Source: Spinacia oleracea
Lineage: Eukaryota; Streptophyta; Magnoliopsida; Caryophyllales; Amaranthaceae
Direction of reading: 5' to 3'
DNA length: 64,000 nt
NCBI RefSeq assembly: GCF_020520425.1
Contig: NC_079487.1
Span: 56,024,719-56,088,718, forward strand
The notes below the pieces were generated by a model. The model did no database searches and was not told the origin of the DNA. It saw only the letters and a program-made list of their open reading frames with translations. The position numbers were made by a program, and so were the translations under genes. Below, one piece after another: positions 1-11,057 of this stretch; position 1 is the first letter of the stretch, and each line of letters begins with the position of its first letter.

Positions 1-1290
1 CCCGAACAAAAGATTTGTGCGCCCACACAACATGGCTGTGCGACCACATTGAAGATTTTGGGAAATATTGGCTAAGTCAGGTCTGTTCGATCTCACAGAA
101 ATTCTGTGCGGTCGAACATGACGAAGGAAGTTGGTCTTCGCTCTATTTTCTCGCACAAAAAATATGTGTGCCCACACAAGTTTTCTTTGTTCGATCGCAC
201 AGAGGGTCTGTGCGACCGAACGTCGACGCAGGCTGACTTAATTTGAATTTCGAGCTTCTATTTGGGGAAATATATAAATAGCTTTTTCGTTTATTTTTCA
301 ATAACAATTCATTTTAGAGTTTCCAAATTATTTTTCAGAATATTAGAGTGAGAATTCTTAGTTTTTCAAGCTTTGGATTAGGAGAGAGAAACTACCATTG
401 GAGGAAGCTTCAACTTGTAATTCTCTTTCAACTCTTTGATTGTTATTGCAATTTCAATTCAATCTTTTATGCTTGCTATTCTTCTTGATTTTCTTGATTG
501 TTCAATTACTATAATGTTAGTTTTTGTTGATTCTAATTTTCCATTGATTCTCAATTGAATTCTTACTTTCTTGATTCCTTGCATTCAATCCTTCAATTCA
601 ATGTCTATTTTCTTTGAATCCTTTATTTCCTTAGTTAAAATCATGAGTATTGAGTAGTTTCTAGTTAGGGATAGGGGTGAAACTAGGGCTAAACTGGGGG
701 AAATTGAAGGATGATTGTTGATTATTGATGTGATTAAATTTGATTTGAATAGGATTTCCATGACTAATGAATCAGTAGTTGCAAATGCTAGTTTAATTAG
801 AATTGATTGGAGTGTGTCATCTTGATTTGGCAAGATATTGTGAGTCTCTATGATGCATGTGAAAAGTAGGTCTCAGCTACAAGTCGTCTAGTCCTAGGAT
901 CACGCGAGAGCTTTTCATAGATTAGATGATTTAGCGCGCTCTATCCGAGAGGTGGCGAGCTCGTCAATAGTAGCTTTTCTCCTATATGTCAAGTCATTGC
1001 ATCGTAATTGTGTGATTAGCCTTTGTCCTTCCCCAATTACCCTAGTCTATCCCCAATTCCCTAACGCTTTCCTTTATTTGCAAAAACTTGTTTGATAGCT
1101 TAGAATTGTAGTCGATAATTCAAATTCAAACTCCGTCCTAAACTAGCTTAACAATTGAACTCACTTCACCCCGTTTCCTTGGGACGATCCTTATGCTTGC
1201 CGCTATAGTCAATATAGCCGGTTACTTAGGTGTTTATAAATTTTGTTTGATAAAGGTGTATTCATTCAACGACGGAAAATACCTCTATCA
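1..1290 (+). repeat. 5' LTR of element 1 (5' end outside window)
   Basis: The 3' boundary is set by CTCTATCA at 1283-1290, matching the end of the 3' LTR at 32896, followed three bases later by a primer-binding site. The LTR contains an array of TGTGCGACCGAACA-like motifs in both orientations at 1-222 and a TATA box (TATATAAATA, 271-280). The ORFs on either strand here are chance ORFs. Confidence 0.85.
271..280 (+). promoter_or_regulatory. LTR TATA box of element 1
   Basis: TATATAAATA lies about 50 bp after the last inverted CpG motif of the LTR. The same order (motif array, then TATA) recurs in the 3' LTR at 6829 and in the solo LTR at 58734-58744 (reverse). Transcription would start some 25-35 bp downstream. 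Confidence 0.6.
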
Positions 1291-1293
1291 AAA

Positions 1294-1311
1294 TGGCGTC
1301 GTTGCCGGAAT
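1294..1311 (+). other. Primer-binding site of element 1, tRNA-Asp type, degenerate
   Basis: TGGCGTCGTTGCCGG at 1294 differs by one base from the first 15 bases of the site TGGCGCCGTTGCCGGGG at 14100 of the Athila element, which is complementary to the 3' end of plant tRNA-Asp. It sits three bases after the LTR. Confidence 0.8.
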
Positions 1312-1391
1312 GGCATCATTGTTTGATTTTTCATTCTAGTTCTCTAGTCTAGTTCATTTTTCATTTTCTTTTTTTAAAAAAAAACCAAAAA

Positions 1392-2312
1392 ATGGCAAAT
1401 TCCTTTGTTTCTCAAAATGATGAATCGATTACACTTGATGATCTTCTCTATCTCCATGATAATTTCCTAAGCTGTTTGAAAGTTCAATCTCCAAAATCAT
1501 TGTTTAAGATGCTCCTTTTCACGAAGTATCTTGAAATTCAAGAAGAGAAAAGAATAAATTCTAGTTTGAATTTATTTGAGGTCATGTCCCAACGAGTTGT
1601 AAAAGGCTTTTTGGGAATCTCTAACCTAATGCAAGAATCTATTAAGGATGTTTCGCGGAGAAGAGATGAGTTCGAGGCTATATTGCCACCTATGATGCAT
1701 GACATTGAGGAGTTGAGTATTCGAGAGTTTGTTCCTACTCGTTCCTCTTTGAGTGAATGCCTTGATGATGGTGATGAAAATCTATTTGCTCCTTTTTGCC
1801 TTGAAGTGCTTAAGTCGATTCAAATTGAGGATGAAAGTGAATGTGCCAACCAAAAACTTTTAAAAGTGAATGAAGGATCCTATGTTGAGATTTCTTGTGC
1901 TCTTTGTGATGTGAGAGAATTTGTTTGTGAAACTTTTGTTCCCACTCCCTTCCCTCATTCCCCATTCCGAAAGAAGAAACTCAACATTTATTCTTCATTT
2001 CCCATCTCTTTTCCCTTTTTATCCCAACTCCCACCGCTTGAGGATTCTTTTTCCTCTATTGATCCTAATGATTCTCCTTCCTCAAAGGAGCAAGAAGAAG
2101 GGAGTATTTCTTTTGTTTTTCATTCTGATTTTTCTTATTTTTGGTTCCCCACACCCCGTAGGCATAGAGTTGCATTCTACTTTGTGCTTGCTTCTCATTT
2201 GACTCTTGCCTACTTGTTACTCTTGGATATGTTTGCCATTGCATATGACAAACTATTGCGATCATTGTCGGGGTACTTACTAGAGGTAAAAGGCGTCAAG
2301 ATAATGACGTAA
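1392..2312 (+). CDS. Element 1 ORF, 306 aa, unknown function
   Basis: This is an intact ORF starting with ATG 80 bp after the primer site, where an Athila gag would start. I recognise no gag, zinc-knuckle, protease or polymerase motif. The N-terminal ~110 residues look helical and hydrophilic (LDDLLYLHDNFL, a VSRRRDEFE stretch). The middle is acidic, then rich in Pro, Ser and Phe. Near residues 262-285 a hydrophobic run (VAFYFVLASHLTLAYLLLL) could be one membrane segment. No signal peptide is obvious. The stop is followed at once by the GGGAGGCAACCC motif, which also follows the pol stop of the Athila element. Survival of a 306-codon frame in an element with ~10% LTR divergence suggests past selection, but chance survival is possible. 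Confidence 0.6.
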   Translation: MANSFVSQNDESITLDDLLYLHDNFLSCLKVQSPKSLFKMLLFTKYLEIQEEKRINSSLNLFEVMSQRVVKGFLGISNLMQESIKDVSRRRDEFEAILPPMMHDIEELSIREFVPTRSSLSECLDDGDENLFAPFCLEVLKSIQIEDESECANQKLLKVNEGSYVEISCALCDVREFVCETFVPTPFPHSPFRKKKLNIYSSFPISFPFLSQLPPLEDSFSSIDPNDSPSSKEQEEGSISFVFHSDFSYFWFPTPRRHRVAFYFVLASHLTLAYLLLLDMFAIAYDKLLRSLSGYLLEVKGVKIMT

Positions 2313-2315
2313 AAA

Positions 2316-2340
2316 GAGCGCTTCTCGGGAGGCAACCCGT
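2316..2340 (+). other. Conserved GGGAGGCAACCC motif after the first ORF
   Basis: AGCGCTTCTCGGGAGGCAAC followed by CCGT. The same block, with two bases changed and one lost, stands at 24384-24408 after the Athila pol stop. CGGG and CCCG can pair around AGGCAA as a small stem-loop. Its role is not known to me; the position suggests an RNA-level function between ORFs. Confidence 0.6.
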
Positions 2341-2601
2341 GGGTTTTGGCCATTTGGCCCATGTATACTACTTTTTCTTGATTTTTGAAGTTTTTGTGCC
2401 TCAAGCTTTCTTGATGTGGAAATCTTTGCATTCACCTTTGCCATGCCCGGTTATTCTTATTAGTGAGTTCGTTCGTTATTACGGTTCTTTGCGGGACTTG
2501 CTCCCACGACATCTCCGGTAATATCCTTCTAACTCACATGCATTCTTTGGGATCGGGCATATTTCTTGTGGGGGATTGGTTGTGCCCCTCCTAGTTTCAT
2601 T

Positions 2602-2641
2602 TTAGGCCTTGAGGACATGGCCTAATTCAAGCTTGGGGGGA
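2602..2641 (+). other. Stem-loop plus internal polypurine-like tract in element 1
   Basis: Stem 2602-2611 with 2616-2625 (ten pairs, one mismatch) closes an AGGA loop at 2612-2615. Six bases later comes AGCTTGGGGGGAGA (2630-2643), resembling the element's own polypurine tract at 5946. It is the internal counterpart of the 5921-5959 module. Confidence 0.6.
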
Positions 2642-3084
2642 GATTTTATTGTTTGGATTGCTACTTTGATCTCCATGTGATGGATTGCTTGATTTTGTGA
2701 ATATTTTGGATTTTGTGCATATTTCTTGATTAGTTTCATTGATTTTCTTTATTTTTCTTTTTCTTTTTACTTCCTTTTCTTTTCCTTATTTTCTTTTTCA
2801 TTTCTTTTTTTTCTTTTTCCTTTTCGATCTTTGTCAAGGCAAGTTTTTCTAGTTTTTAGGCATTATTCTTGATTTGGGCATAATAAAAATGGAACTTGTA
2901 GGTTAGAATGCTTTTATTCCTAATTGGTAGATGTGTGCACGGTTTTCAATGTCTTGGTTCGAGTCTAAGATTTAGGAGTTAAGAAAGTCGGTTAGAACTT
3001 TGGGTAGCATGAGTCTTGAACCCTTGGTTTGTGGTAAGACGGTGTCGATCTCTGTAGTGACTTGAAACCGGAGAGGGTATTATT

Positions 3085-4488
3085 TGTTAGGTTATGATAC
3101 ATATGAATAAACATAAATCATGCGGAAAAACCATAAAGCCAGGAAACATATTATTTACACATAATCATTTAGCATAATTCAGATGCATACACTTTGTAGC
3201 GTGCCCTCCCTAGCTGCGCCCGAACCGAACAAGAACAAGTCTTTAGGACTCCAAGTGTCGTCCCTCCGTAGATAGTCCACAGCACGTCCGGATCCGCCTT
3301 AAGCTTGACCAACTAGAATCGCCCTTAAGGTTACTTAGATTTTCGGCTATTTTGGGTTGCAAGTGTTTGGCTGATTTTTTCTTAAAAATTTTACCTTTGA
3401 ATACTTCAATATCGTCTATTAAATATGTGACCCTAGGCCTATATTTATAGAGTTTATGGAAAGGAATTATAATCCTACTAGGATACGGATTTATTAATTA
3501 GAATCCTATTAGAACTCTAAATAATAAATTTAATCTCTTAGGATTAGGATTAGGATTTAATCAATGCACGAATTCTAATAGGATTAGGATTCGTTACGAA
3601 CACCAGTGTTGCACGACCACGAGGAACGCACGCACCCGCGCAGACCTTGCGGCCCACATGAGCAGGCGCTGCCTCGCAGCCCACGAGCATAAGCCCGCGC
3701 GCGCCTATGGCCTTGCTGGGCCTGGCCTTGCGCTGGGCCTGGCGAGGCTGTGGCAGCTCCGTGTTTGGGCGCTTGGCTTGCTGGGCGCGGGCCTGGCTTC
3801 GTGCTGGGCCTTCGTCTAGCAAGCCTCGTCCGATGCTAATTCGTACGATGCGCTTCCGATTAAATTCCCGGTTCCGGAATTCATTTCCGATACGAACAAT
3901 ATTTAATATTTCCGATTCCGGAATTAATTTCCGTTTCGAACAAATATTTAATATTTCCGTTTCCGGAATTATTTTCCGTTTCCGATAATATTTCCGATTC
4001 TGAAAATATTTCCGTTTCCGGCAATATTTCCGATTCCGACAATATTTCCATTTCCGATAATATTTTCCGATACGTACCATGTTTCCGTTTCCGGCAACAT
4101 CTACGACTCGGATAATATTTAAATTTCCGATACGATCCATATTTCCGCTTCCGGCAATATCATCGTTTCCGGAGTATTCATTTCTTGCTTGTGACGATCT
4201 TAGCTCCCACTGAAACCAAGATCCGTCGATTCCGAATATCCATAGATAGAGTATTTAATGCCATTAAATACTTGATCCGTTTACGTACTATTTGTGTGAC
4301 CCTACGGGTTCAGACAAGAGTAAGTTGTGGATTAATATCATTAATTCCACTTGAACTGAAGCGGCCTCTAGCTAGGCATTCGGCTCACTTGATCTCACTG
4401 AATTTATTAACTTGTTAATTAATACTGAACCGCATTTATTAGACTTAACATTATATGCATACTTGGACCAAGGGCATTATTTTCTTCA
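3085..4488 (-). repeat. Solo LTR of the copia A/B family, inserted in element 1
   Basis: The reverse complement reads TGAAGAAAATAATGCCC... to ...ATAACCTAACA, matching the LTR at 30949-32341 over its full length (1404 versus 1393 bp). The flanks are TTATT (3080-3084) and GTATT (4489-4493), a 5-bp duplication with one difference. No internal copia sequence adjoins it, so it is probably a product of LTR-LTR recombination. A GC-rich block (3600-3830) and an 18-bp-period repeat (3848-4175) lie inside. Confidence 0.85.
3848..4175 (-). repeat. 18-bp-period GGAAATATTnCCGGAAnC tandem repeat in copia LTR
   Basis: Degenerate units of the form GGAATCGGAAATATTACC repeat with an 18-bp period. The same array occurs in the LTRs at 31264-31580 and 33343-33640 with different unit numbers. 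Because 18 is a multiple of three, the array is open on both strands and gives spurious ORFs rich in Arg, Lys, Asn and Tyr. Confidence 0.75.
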
Positions 4489-5920
4489 GTATTTGCTCCC
4501 ATTTGTGAGGATCATGTTCATTTTAGCCCGAACACATGTATACATATATTGAGTGGCATGGATCCTTGGCATTGACTTTCTTATATCCCGAATTTGACTT
4601 GTTCCTTCCCGAGACCGCGACCGAATTACTTTAGGGGACGATAGAGGAATTTCTTTCGGTGACTATTTTTTTTTTAGTTTAGGACTTTATTTTCTATTTT
4701 TCTCATATATTTTTGTTTGCACTTGCCCCCTTGCTAGCCATTTGAGCCTTGCCCCTTCATTTCTTATAAGCTCATTTCAAGCCTATTAGCCTTTGTTTTA
4801 TTTTCACCCTTAGAAGTGATAGTGAAGCTTTGAGTTATTGTGCTTGATGGTTTTGAGTGATTATGCAATGATGAGGAATGATTGATATTGGTTAGAATGG
4901 CAAGTTTTGGGAAATATGTTGTATATAGTGAATAAATAAGCAAAAGCAAAAAGAGAAAGGAAAGTTTTGAAAAAGCCAAAAATAGAGAAAAACAAGGCAA
5001 TGAGAAAAGTTTCAATTGAAACACAAAAAAAGGAGAAAATCAAATCAAGAAAAGTTCAAAAAGAGTTTTAGTTTAGTTTTGTTGTTGAATAAGCTTGGGG
5101 GTACCCCAAATAAGTGGTATGAGTTTGTTTTGGTTCGATTTGCTTGAGTAAAGTTCATTTCGCGCTTCACTTTAGGATTGAGCACCAATTTCCAAATTTG
5201 TTCCACGCCCTACCCCTAGCCTATACGATACACCCTAAAAGCCCTCTTGACCCTTTTGAGTTGAGTCATTGTCGGTGGAGGGAGGATTTGGTCAAATTTA
5301 GGGAATGAGATTGTCATGCTAAGATGTCGAGTAACCTTCTCTCCTCCCTTGCAATTCTTGTCTTCCGGCGCCTTCGCGGCGTCACGAGAAGCTATCCTTA
5401 AGGGTGGATGGGATCTAGAGATTTGACGCGGAAAGATCGGTTGTAGGGGAATAGATAAGTGCAAATCCTTAGTTCTCTTTGTTTGACACTTGAATCCTTT
5501 ACTCGACTTAGGACATTGGTTAGCGTGCATTCGTTTATTGGTTAGTAATATTAGCATTCTTTCGTGCTCGTTCCATAATAAAGGCCCTTTTCTTGGATTT
5601 TGTAGTTTTATTTTACTTTCTTTTTTATTCATTTCTTTTCTTTTCTTTTTCTTTTCTTCCCTTTTTCTTGGTTTTTTTTCCTTTTAGGTCTTGCCTTGAT
5701 TGTGTTTTTGGAAGAGTTATGGGTGGTTCTCTTTGGAAACTCTTGCGAGATCTTACTTGCCCTCATGAGCGATTGTGGGGTTTAAAGAGCTTGTTGCATG
5801 TGCTTAAATGCAACCGTGATTCCTACGAAAGTGAGTTAGTGTGCATTCTTGTAGTTCTTATTTTCGTAATTTTGATTTTGAATAATTAAGCTCTTTCTCC
5901 TCCCCATTTCTCATTCTAGC
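4489..5920 (+). other. Non-coding internal region of element 1
   Basis: I see no gene here. An A/G-rich tract runs 4920-5070 and is followed by AGCTTGGGGGTACC (5092-5105), another polypurine-like stretch. A T-rich stretch runs 5590-5690. The Athila element has a comparable A/G-rich tract (27560-27660) and a similar G-run (27459-27472), so this layout seems shared. Confidence 0.5.
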
Positions 5921-5959
5921 TTTGCTTGAGGACAAGCAAAGGTTTAGCTTGGGGGAGTT
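5921..5959 (+). other. Stem-loop and polypurine tract before the 3' LTR of element 1
   Basis: A perfect eight-pair stem (TTTGCTTG 5921-5928 with CAAGCAAA 5933-5940) carries an AGGA loop. Five bases later comes AGCTTGGGGGAG (5946-5957), the tract that would prime plus-strand DNA synthesis. The 3' LTR begins at 5960 with TGATGAG. Confidence 0.75.
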
Positions 5960-7427
5960 TGATGAGTGAAATTTATGTCGCTTTTAGTTTAGGATTTTAT
6001 TTCATTTTATTATCATTTTATTATTATTTTTGCTTAGTTTTATCGTTTTTAGTTCGTTTATCGCATTTTTGCATTAATCGTAATATTTTCTCGTCTTGCG
6101 TATATTTTAGTCGTTCTTGCTCTAAACGTGTCTTTTGTGCGCATTCTCATTGCGTAAGAGTCGTTTTGAGTATTAACGTATTAATAAATTAATGTGTCAT
6201 TATGCTTGACGATGTTTAAAATGATTTTACGATTTGGAAAATTGCGATGCGAATTAATAATACGATTTTCTATTCTTAATAACGTGTATTGTGATTTTCT
6301 AACATGCTATACGTTGCTTATTAAATTGCAGCGACAAGCTTCTAATGTGCAGCTATACACGAGCAAGACAACATCAGCAATCAAGAAGTACAGCAGCTTA
6401 GAAACCTCACGAGCAGCAACAGCAGCTACACGAAGCAATCTACTTGGCTGTTGTTGATTAAGCTTCACTGCTGCTCACAAAGTGCATGAACAGCAGCCTT
6501 GCAGCATCACAATAACAGCAGCAATGACCAAGCAGAATAGCAGCTATGCACGAGAAGAATAGCAGCATCACAAAGCAGCTACAACACGAACAGAACAGCA
6601 GCAAAGCTGGCAACTACAGCTCTGTTCGGTCGCACAAGCAGGTTGTGCGGTCGAACAGGCCCTGTTGTACGGTCGTGGTACAGAGCTCGAGTGCACAGAT
6701 GGGCCGATCATTTACAGTAGCTGCTGAGTTTTGTTGTGCGACCGAACAAGTATATGTGTGCGACCGAACTGAACCTTGTGCGACAGAACATACCCTCTAT
6801 TCGATCGCACAGCTGCGCGGGTTTGAAGCTATAAAAAGAAATTCGCAGCATTATTTTGACTTATTTTTTTTTACGTAATTTCATTTTTTGAATCTCATAA
6901 TTAGAATTAGCTTAGATTCTAGAGAGAGAATTAGATTAGGGCTTAGATTAGAGGTTAGGATTAGGATTCTTAGCTTCAAATTCTTCAATTCTTAGTGGAT
7001 TCAAACTCTAAATTTCAGATTTCTTTTCTCTTTCATTTGAGTGTTTTTCTTCAATTTTGTTCTTCAATTTTGATGCAATTTCAACAATTCAAGGTATAAT
7101 TCTACTTTTCTCTTTAATTTGTTCTTTCATTCTTTTAATGCTTCATTAATTTAGTTTAAGCTTTGATTTCATTGTTGAATTCTAGAATTAGTTTCATATT
7201 TTGAATTTTCTTGATTTTTCCCCCAATTTTGATATTTGAATTTTCTGATTTTTGTTGATTCAATTAGTTTCAAGATTAGGATTAGTTTTATTTTAATCTT
7301 GATGTTAATCATGCTTATTGAGTAGTCTTAGTCTAGAGATTTAGGTTGAAGCCTTGGGAATGAATTTGGGGAAATTGTAGGGAAATTCATATTGATGATG
7401 TGATTAAATTTGATTTGATGATAGGAT
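5960..7427 (+). repeat. 3' LTR of element 1, first part
   Basis: Starts TGATGAG directly after the polypurine tract and breaks at 7427, where copia A inserted. The LTR resumes at 32347; AGGAT is present at both junctions (7423-7427 and 32342-32346). It contains a stretch rich in AGC/CAGCA triplets (6340-6620), the inverted CpG motif array (6621-6812) and a TATA box (6829-6837). Confidence 0.85.
6621..6837 (+). promoter_or_regulatory. Inverted CpG motif array and TATA box in the LTR of element 1
   Basis: Several copies of TGTTCGGTCGCACA and its reverse complement TGTGCGACCGAACA lie within 200 bp. The pair at 6621-6658 can fold into a hairpin of about 16 pairs with a few mismatches. CTATAAAAA (6829-6837) follows about 20 bp after the last motif, so the array would be the proximal promoter. 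Confidence 0.6.
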
Positions 7428-7442
7428 TGAAGGAAATAATGC
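7428..7442 (+). repeat. Remnant of copia A 5' LTR (first 15 bp)
   Basis: TGAAGGAAATAATGC equals the first 15 bases of the 3' LTR at 30949. After this the sequence no longer follows any of the three other copies of this LTR (3085-4488 reverse, 30949-32341, 33008-34401). Confidence 0.7.
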
Positions 7443-9087
7443 ATACTGTGGCCTGCAGGCGCGACGAGCGAGCAAGCGCGCGCGCAGCGTGGCCTGCAGT
7501 GCTGCGTTGCGTGTGGTTGCTTGCGTGTTGCTGTACGAACAATCAAGGGGCGCTAATCCTCGTGCACTCGATGGGGCTTGGGGCGCAAGCCCAAGTGCCT
7601 CGTCGTGTCTCGATTGAGTCGTTTCAAATTTAATTTTGAATTTTCAGTTCGGAAGTAATTTTAATTATTTTTAAAATTAATAATTTAAATTGTTTTCTCG
7701 GATTTTAATTTTGAATATTATAATTATTATAAATTTTATTTATACTAATTATTTTACTAAAATTAAACCTTGAATTAATTTAAATTCGTTTAATTCAACT
7801 GAAATAAATTAAATTAATGGATTCGATTGTAAATTTTATATGAGCTTTAAATTTTAATTAAATTTGTATGTTTTCGGTTAGACTAGAAATACATTTTTAT
7901 GTTTAAAATTAGTAAAGCATATGAATTTATTGGTTTAAGTGGGAGCCTTTTAGTCATAAACTCTTGATTAGGTCTATAAATCCTTTAAGGTTAAACAACT
8001 TGATTAGAATTAATAAGGACTGAATAATTGGTAGATTATTGGTGCCCTTAATTAATTGATGCAAATATTTATGTGATGCATAACGTGTTTTACTAACCAG
8101 CTATGTGGGCTATTCATGATAATGAATGGGTGAATGGTATATATTGTATATGTACTGTTTTGCAGGTTATGGAGTGACTGATATGGCCCAAATAGGATTG
8201 AAAATATGGTCTGCGTACCATTAATTTGAATGTAATTGGTCTAATGCACCAAATTTATTTTTCAATTTAAATATGGTCTGCGTACCATCAAATAGTTGTA
8301 ATTAGTTTAATTATAACTTATCCTATTTGAAGAAAATGGCGCCTCCCACGGTGAAATTCAAGACGGAGTTTTCAATCCATTTTCATGACGGACTTTGAAG
8401 TTGAAGCTTCAAGATGAAGTCGGGCCATACTAGATCACATTTATCTTATGCATGCTTTAAGTTATTTATTTCTTTAAATATGTCTTAATTATGCATGAGA
8501 TTGTGGCTTGATTATGTTGCATGATTAAGGATTTTAGTTCACTTAAAATCTAACCAACATAGTAAGAGCCTTAAGTTCCAAACTTAAAAATTGAGTTAAA
8601 AGGTGCCATTGCAAAATAAACACTTACTTGGATATCCTTTACATCTATCTAGTAATAGTTTTCGCTCAGCGAGGTGTTACTTATTGGTCCTAAAGGGGTA
8701 AGGTACACAAATAATTGTGAGTACATGTTAGTTTTGGTGAAACTCAACGATATAAGTAAGGAGTCCTTTTATGTCGTGGCAAAATCGATAGGTTTACCTA
8801 ATACGTTCTTAGACGTACCTATCAACCAAGAGTAGTTTCTAGACTATTAGCAAAAGGCTTTTGCTTACCTAAAAGATTTTAGAATTGAGTCTAAATACAT
8901 AATGTGCTTAATTCTTCAATGGGTTTTAGGATCTTGGAATCATTTTATTCACACCTGCCGGAACACATAACTTGAATAAAATGCTTAATGAACATTGAAT
9001 TATGCATGTATGCTAGAATTTAAGTTTATTAAGAGAAACTGTGAATGGTTATTTATTTGTTTATTCTTTTCAATTGTAGTTTTAATT
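7443..9087 (+). other. Copia A leader region, non-coding
   Basis: A GC-rich start (7443-7620) is followed by strongly AT-rich DNA (7620-7960) and then leader-like sequence with a repeated ATATGGTCTGCGTACCAT block (8203-8221 and 8271-8289). No primer-binding site is visible, consistent with a deletion covering most of the 5' LTR and the site. No gene is seen. Confidence 0.5.
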
Positions 9088-10119
9088 ATGGCAAACAACA
9101 ATTCATTCAACATTCGATCAATTCTCGAGAAGGAGAAGTTGAGCGGGAAAAACTTCCTTGACTGGCAAAGGAACTTGCAAATAGTTCTTATGCAGGAAGA
9201 AAAGGAGTATGTCCTGGAAGAGGCGATGCCCGAAGCCGCAGGCGAAGGGGTCACTCAGGCAGCCCTCAATCGTTGGATTGATGCCAACAAGGATGTGAAA
9301 TGTCTAATGCTTGCAACCATGAGTGCAGATCTACAGAAAACGTTCATCAACTCAGATGCTTTCACGATCATCAGTGAGTTAAAGAACATGTTCCAAGATC
9401 TGGCTCGAGTCGAAAGATTCGAGACTCATAGGCAAATTCTTGAGACCAAGCTAAAGAAAGGCGAGCCCGTAAGTCCACATGTTCTCAAAATGATTGGACT
9501 CATTGAGAATATGAGTCGGCTGGATCAGCAATTCTCTTAGGAAATGGCTGTAGACACCATCCTCCATTCTCTTCATAGCGGGTATGATCAGTTCAAGCTG
9601 TACTACAGTATGAATAGTCTGGAAAAAACGCTCACTGAGCTTCACGGTATGCTGAAGACCGCTGAAAAGACGCTCAAAAGTGATAAGCAAGATGTGCTTA
9701 TGGTGCGTGGGGGCAAGTTCAAGAAATCTGGAAAGAAGAGGAATGCTAAGAAAGGTGGCAACAAGGTCAGCCAAACTAAGCAACCAGCTGGCGCCAAATC
9801 TGAAAAGAGGAAGGTCAGTCAACCCACTTCTGAATCTGAATGCTTCTACTGCAAGAAGAAGGGGCGTTGGAAGAGAGATTGCTTGAAGCTAAAGGAAGAT
9901 CAGAAGAACGGAACAGTCGTTCCATCTTCAAGTATTTTCGTTATAGACTATATACTTGCTAATTCAACTTCTTGGGTATTAGATACAGGTTGTGGCTCAC
10001 ACTTATTTTCCAATCCACAGGGACTAAGAAGAAGTAGAAAGTTAAGCAAGGGTGAAGTCGACCTACGAGTGGGAAATGGAGCACGGATTGCTGCATTAGC
10101 TGTAGGAACTTATTATTGA
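9088..10119 (+). pseudogene. Copia A gag and protease, broken by stops
   Basis: The likely start is the ATG at 9088 (MANNNSFNIRS). It codes for a copia gag (LSGKNFLDWQRNL motif), a zinc knuckle at about 9841-9882 and an aspartic protease with WVLDTGCGSH at about 9972-10003. Damage is clear: TAG at 9538-9540 in a position that is glutamine in related gags, TGA at 10117-10119 just after the protease region, and an arginine in place of the expected zinc-binding histidine (CFYCKKKGRWKRDC). It cannot make a full polyprotein. Confidence 0.85.
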
Positions 10120-11057
10120 TCGTTTCCCTCTGGGCTAGTTTTGGAACTGGAAGAGTGTTTCCATGTTCCAAGTTTTACTAAAAACATCATTTCTGTTTCT
10201 TGCTTAGATGCTAAGGGATTTTCCTTTTTAATAAAAGATAATAGTTGCTCGTTTTATTTTAAAGAGATGTTTTATGGATCTGCTAGATTAGCCAATGGAC
10301 TTTATTTATTAGATCACGACAAACAAGTTTATAACATAAATACCAAAAAGGCCAAAAAGGATGATTCAGATCTCACCTATCTGTGGCATTGTCGATTAGG
10401 CCATATTTACTTGAAACACATGGAAAGACTTCAAAAAGAAGGAATTCTAGAACCATTTGACTTAGAGGATTATGGTAAGTGCGAATCATGTTTACTTGGC
10501 AAAATGACAAAGCAACCTTTCTCTAAAGTTGGAGAAAGAGCAAATGAACTATTGGGTTTAATCCATACAGATGTATGTGGACCAATGAGTACAAATGCTA
10601 GAGGTGGTTTCAGCTACTTTATCACTTTCACTGATGACTTCAGTAGATATGGTTATGTCTACCTAATGAAGCATAAGTCTGAATCCTTTGACAAATTCAA
10701 GGAATTTCAGAGTGAAGTAGAGAATCAATTAGGCAAGAAGATTAAAGCGCTGCGGTCTGATAGAGGCGGTGAATATCTGAGCTATGAATTTGATGACCAT
10801 CTGAAAGAATGTGGAATTCTATTAGAATTGACTCCTCCTGGAACACCACAATGGAACGGTGTGTCGGAACGGAGGAACAGAACCTTGCTAGACATGGTTA
10901 GGTCAATGATGGGTCAGGCCGAACTTCCAATAGAATTTTGGGGACATGCACTAAATACAGCTGCACTCACTATAAATAGAGCTCCGTCTAAAGCTTTTGA
11001 AAAGACTCTATATTAATTTCAGACAAACTTCATCCAAAATCTGACAAATGTATCCTT
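10120..11057 (+). pseudogene. Copia A integrase, broken
   Basis: The GAG-pre-integrase zinc region (WHCRLGH at ~10387, then CESCLLGK) is followed by the catalytic core: HTDVCGP (~10563), SDRGGEY (~10755) and NGVSERRN (~10858), i.e. the D,D,E triad is present. The frame ends with TAA at 11014-11016. The segment normally joining this point to the LISDKLHP-type region seems to be missing about 20 or more residues, so a small deletion probably accompanies the stop. Confidence 0.85.

Noticed and set aside
3550..4140. 196-codon reverse-strand ORF rich in Arg, Lys, Asn and Tyr
   Set aside because: It is the open frame of the 18-bp-period LTR repeat; equivalents occur in the other LTR copies and change with unit number.
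5216..5632. 138-codon reverse ORF in element 1
   Set aside because: Opposite to the element's coding strand, no recognisable motif, spans polypurine-like DNA.
9000..9254. tRNA or other RNA genes anywhere in the window
   Set aside because: Only tRNA-complementary primer sites were seen; no cloverleaf, rRNA or snRNA sequence was recognised on either strand.
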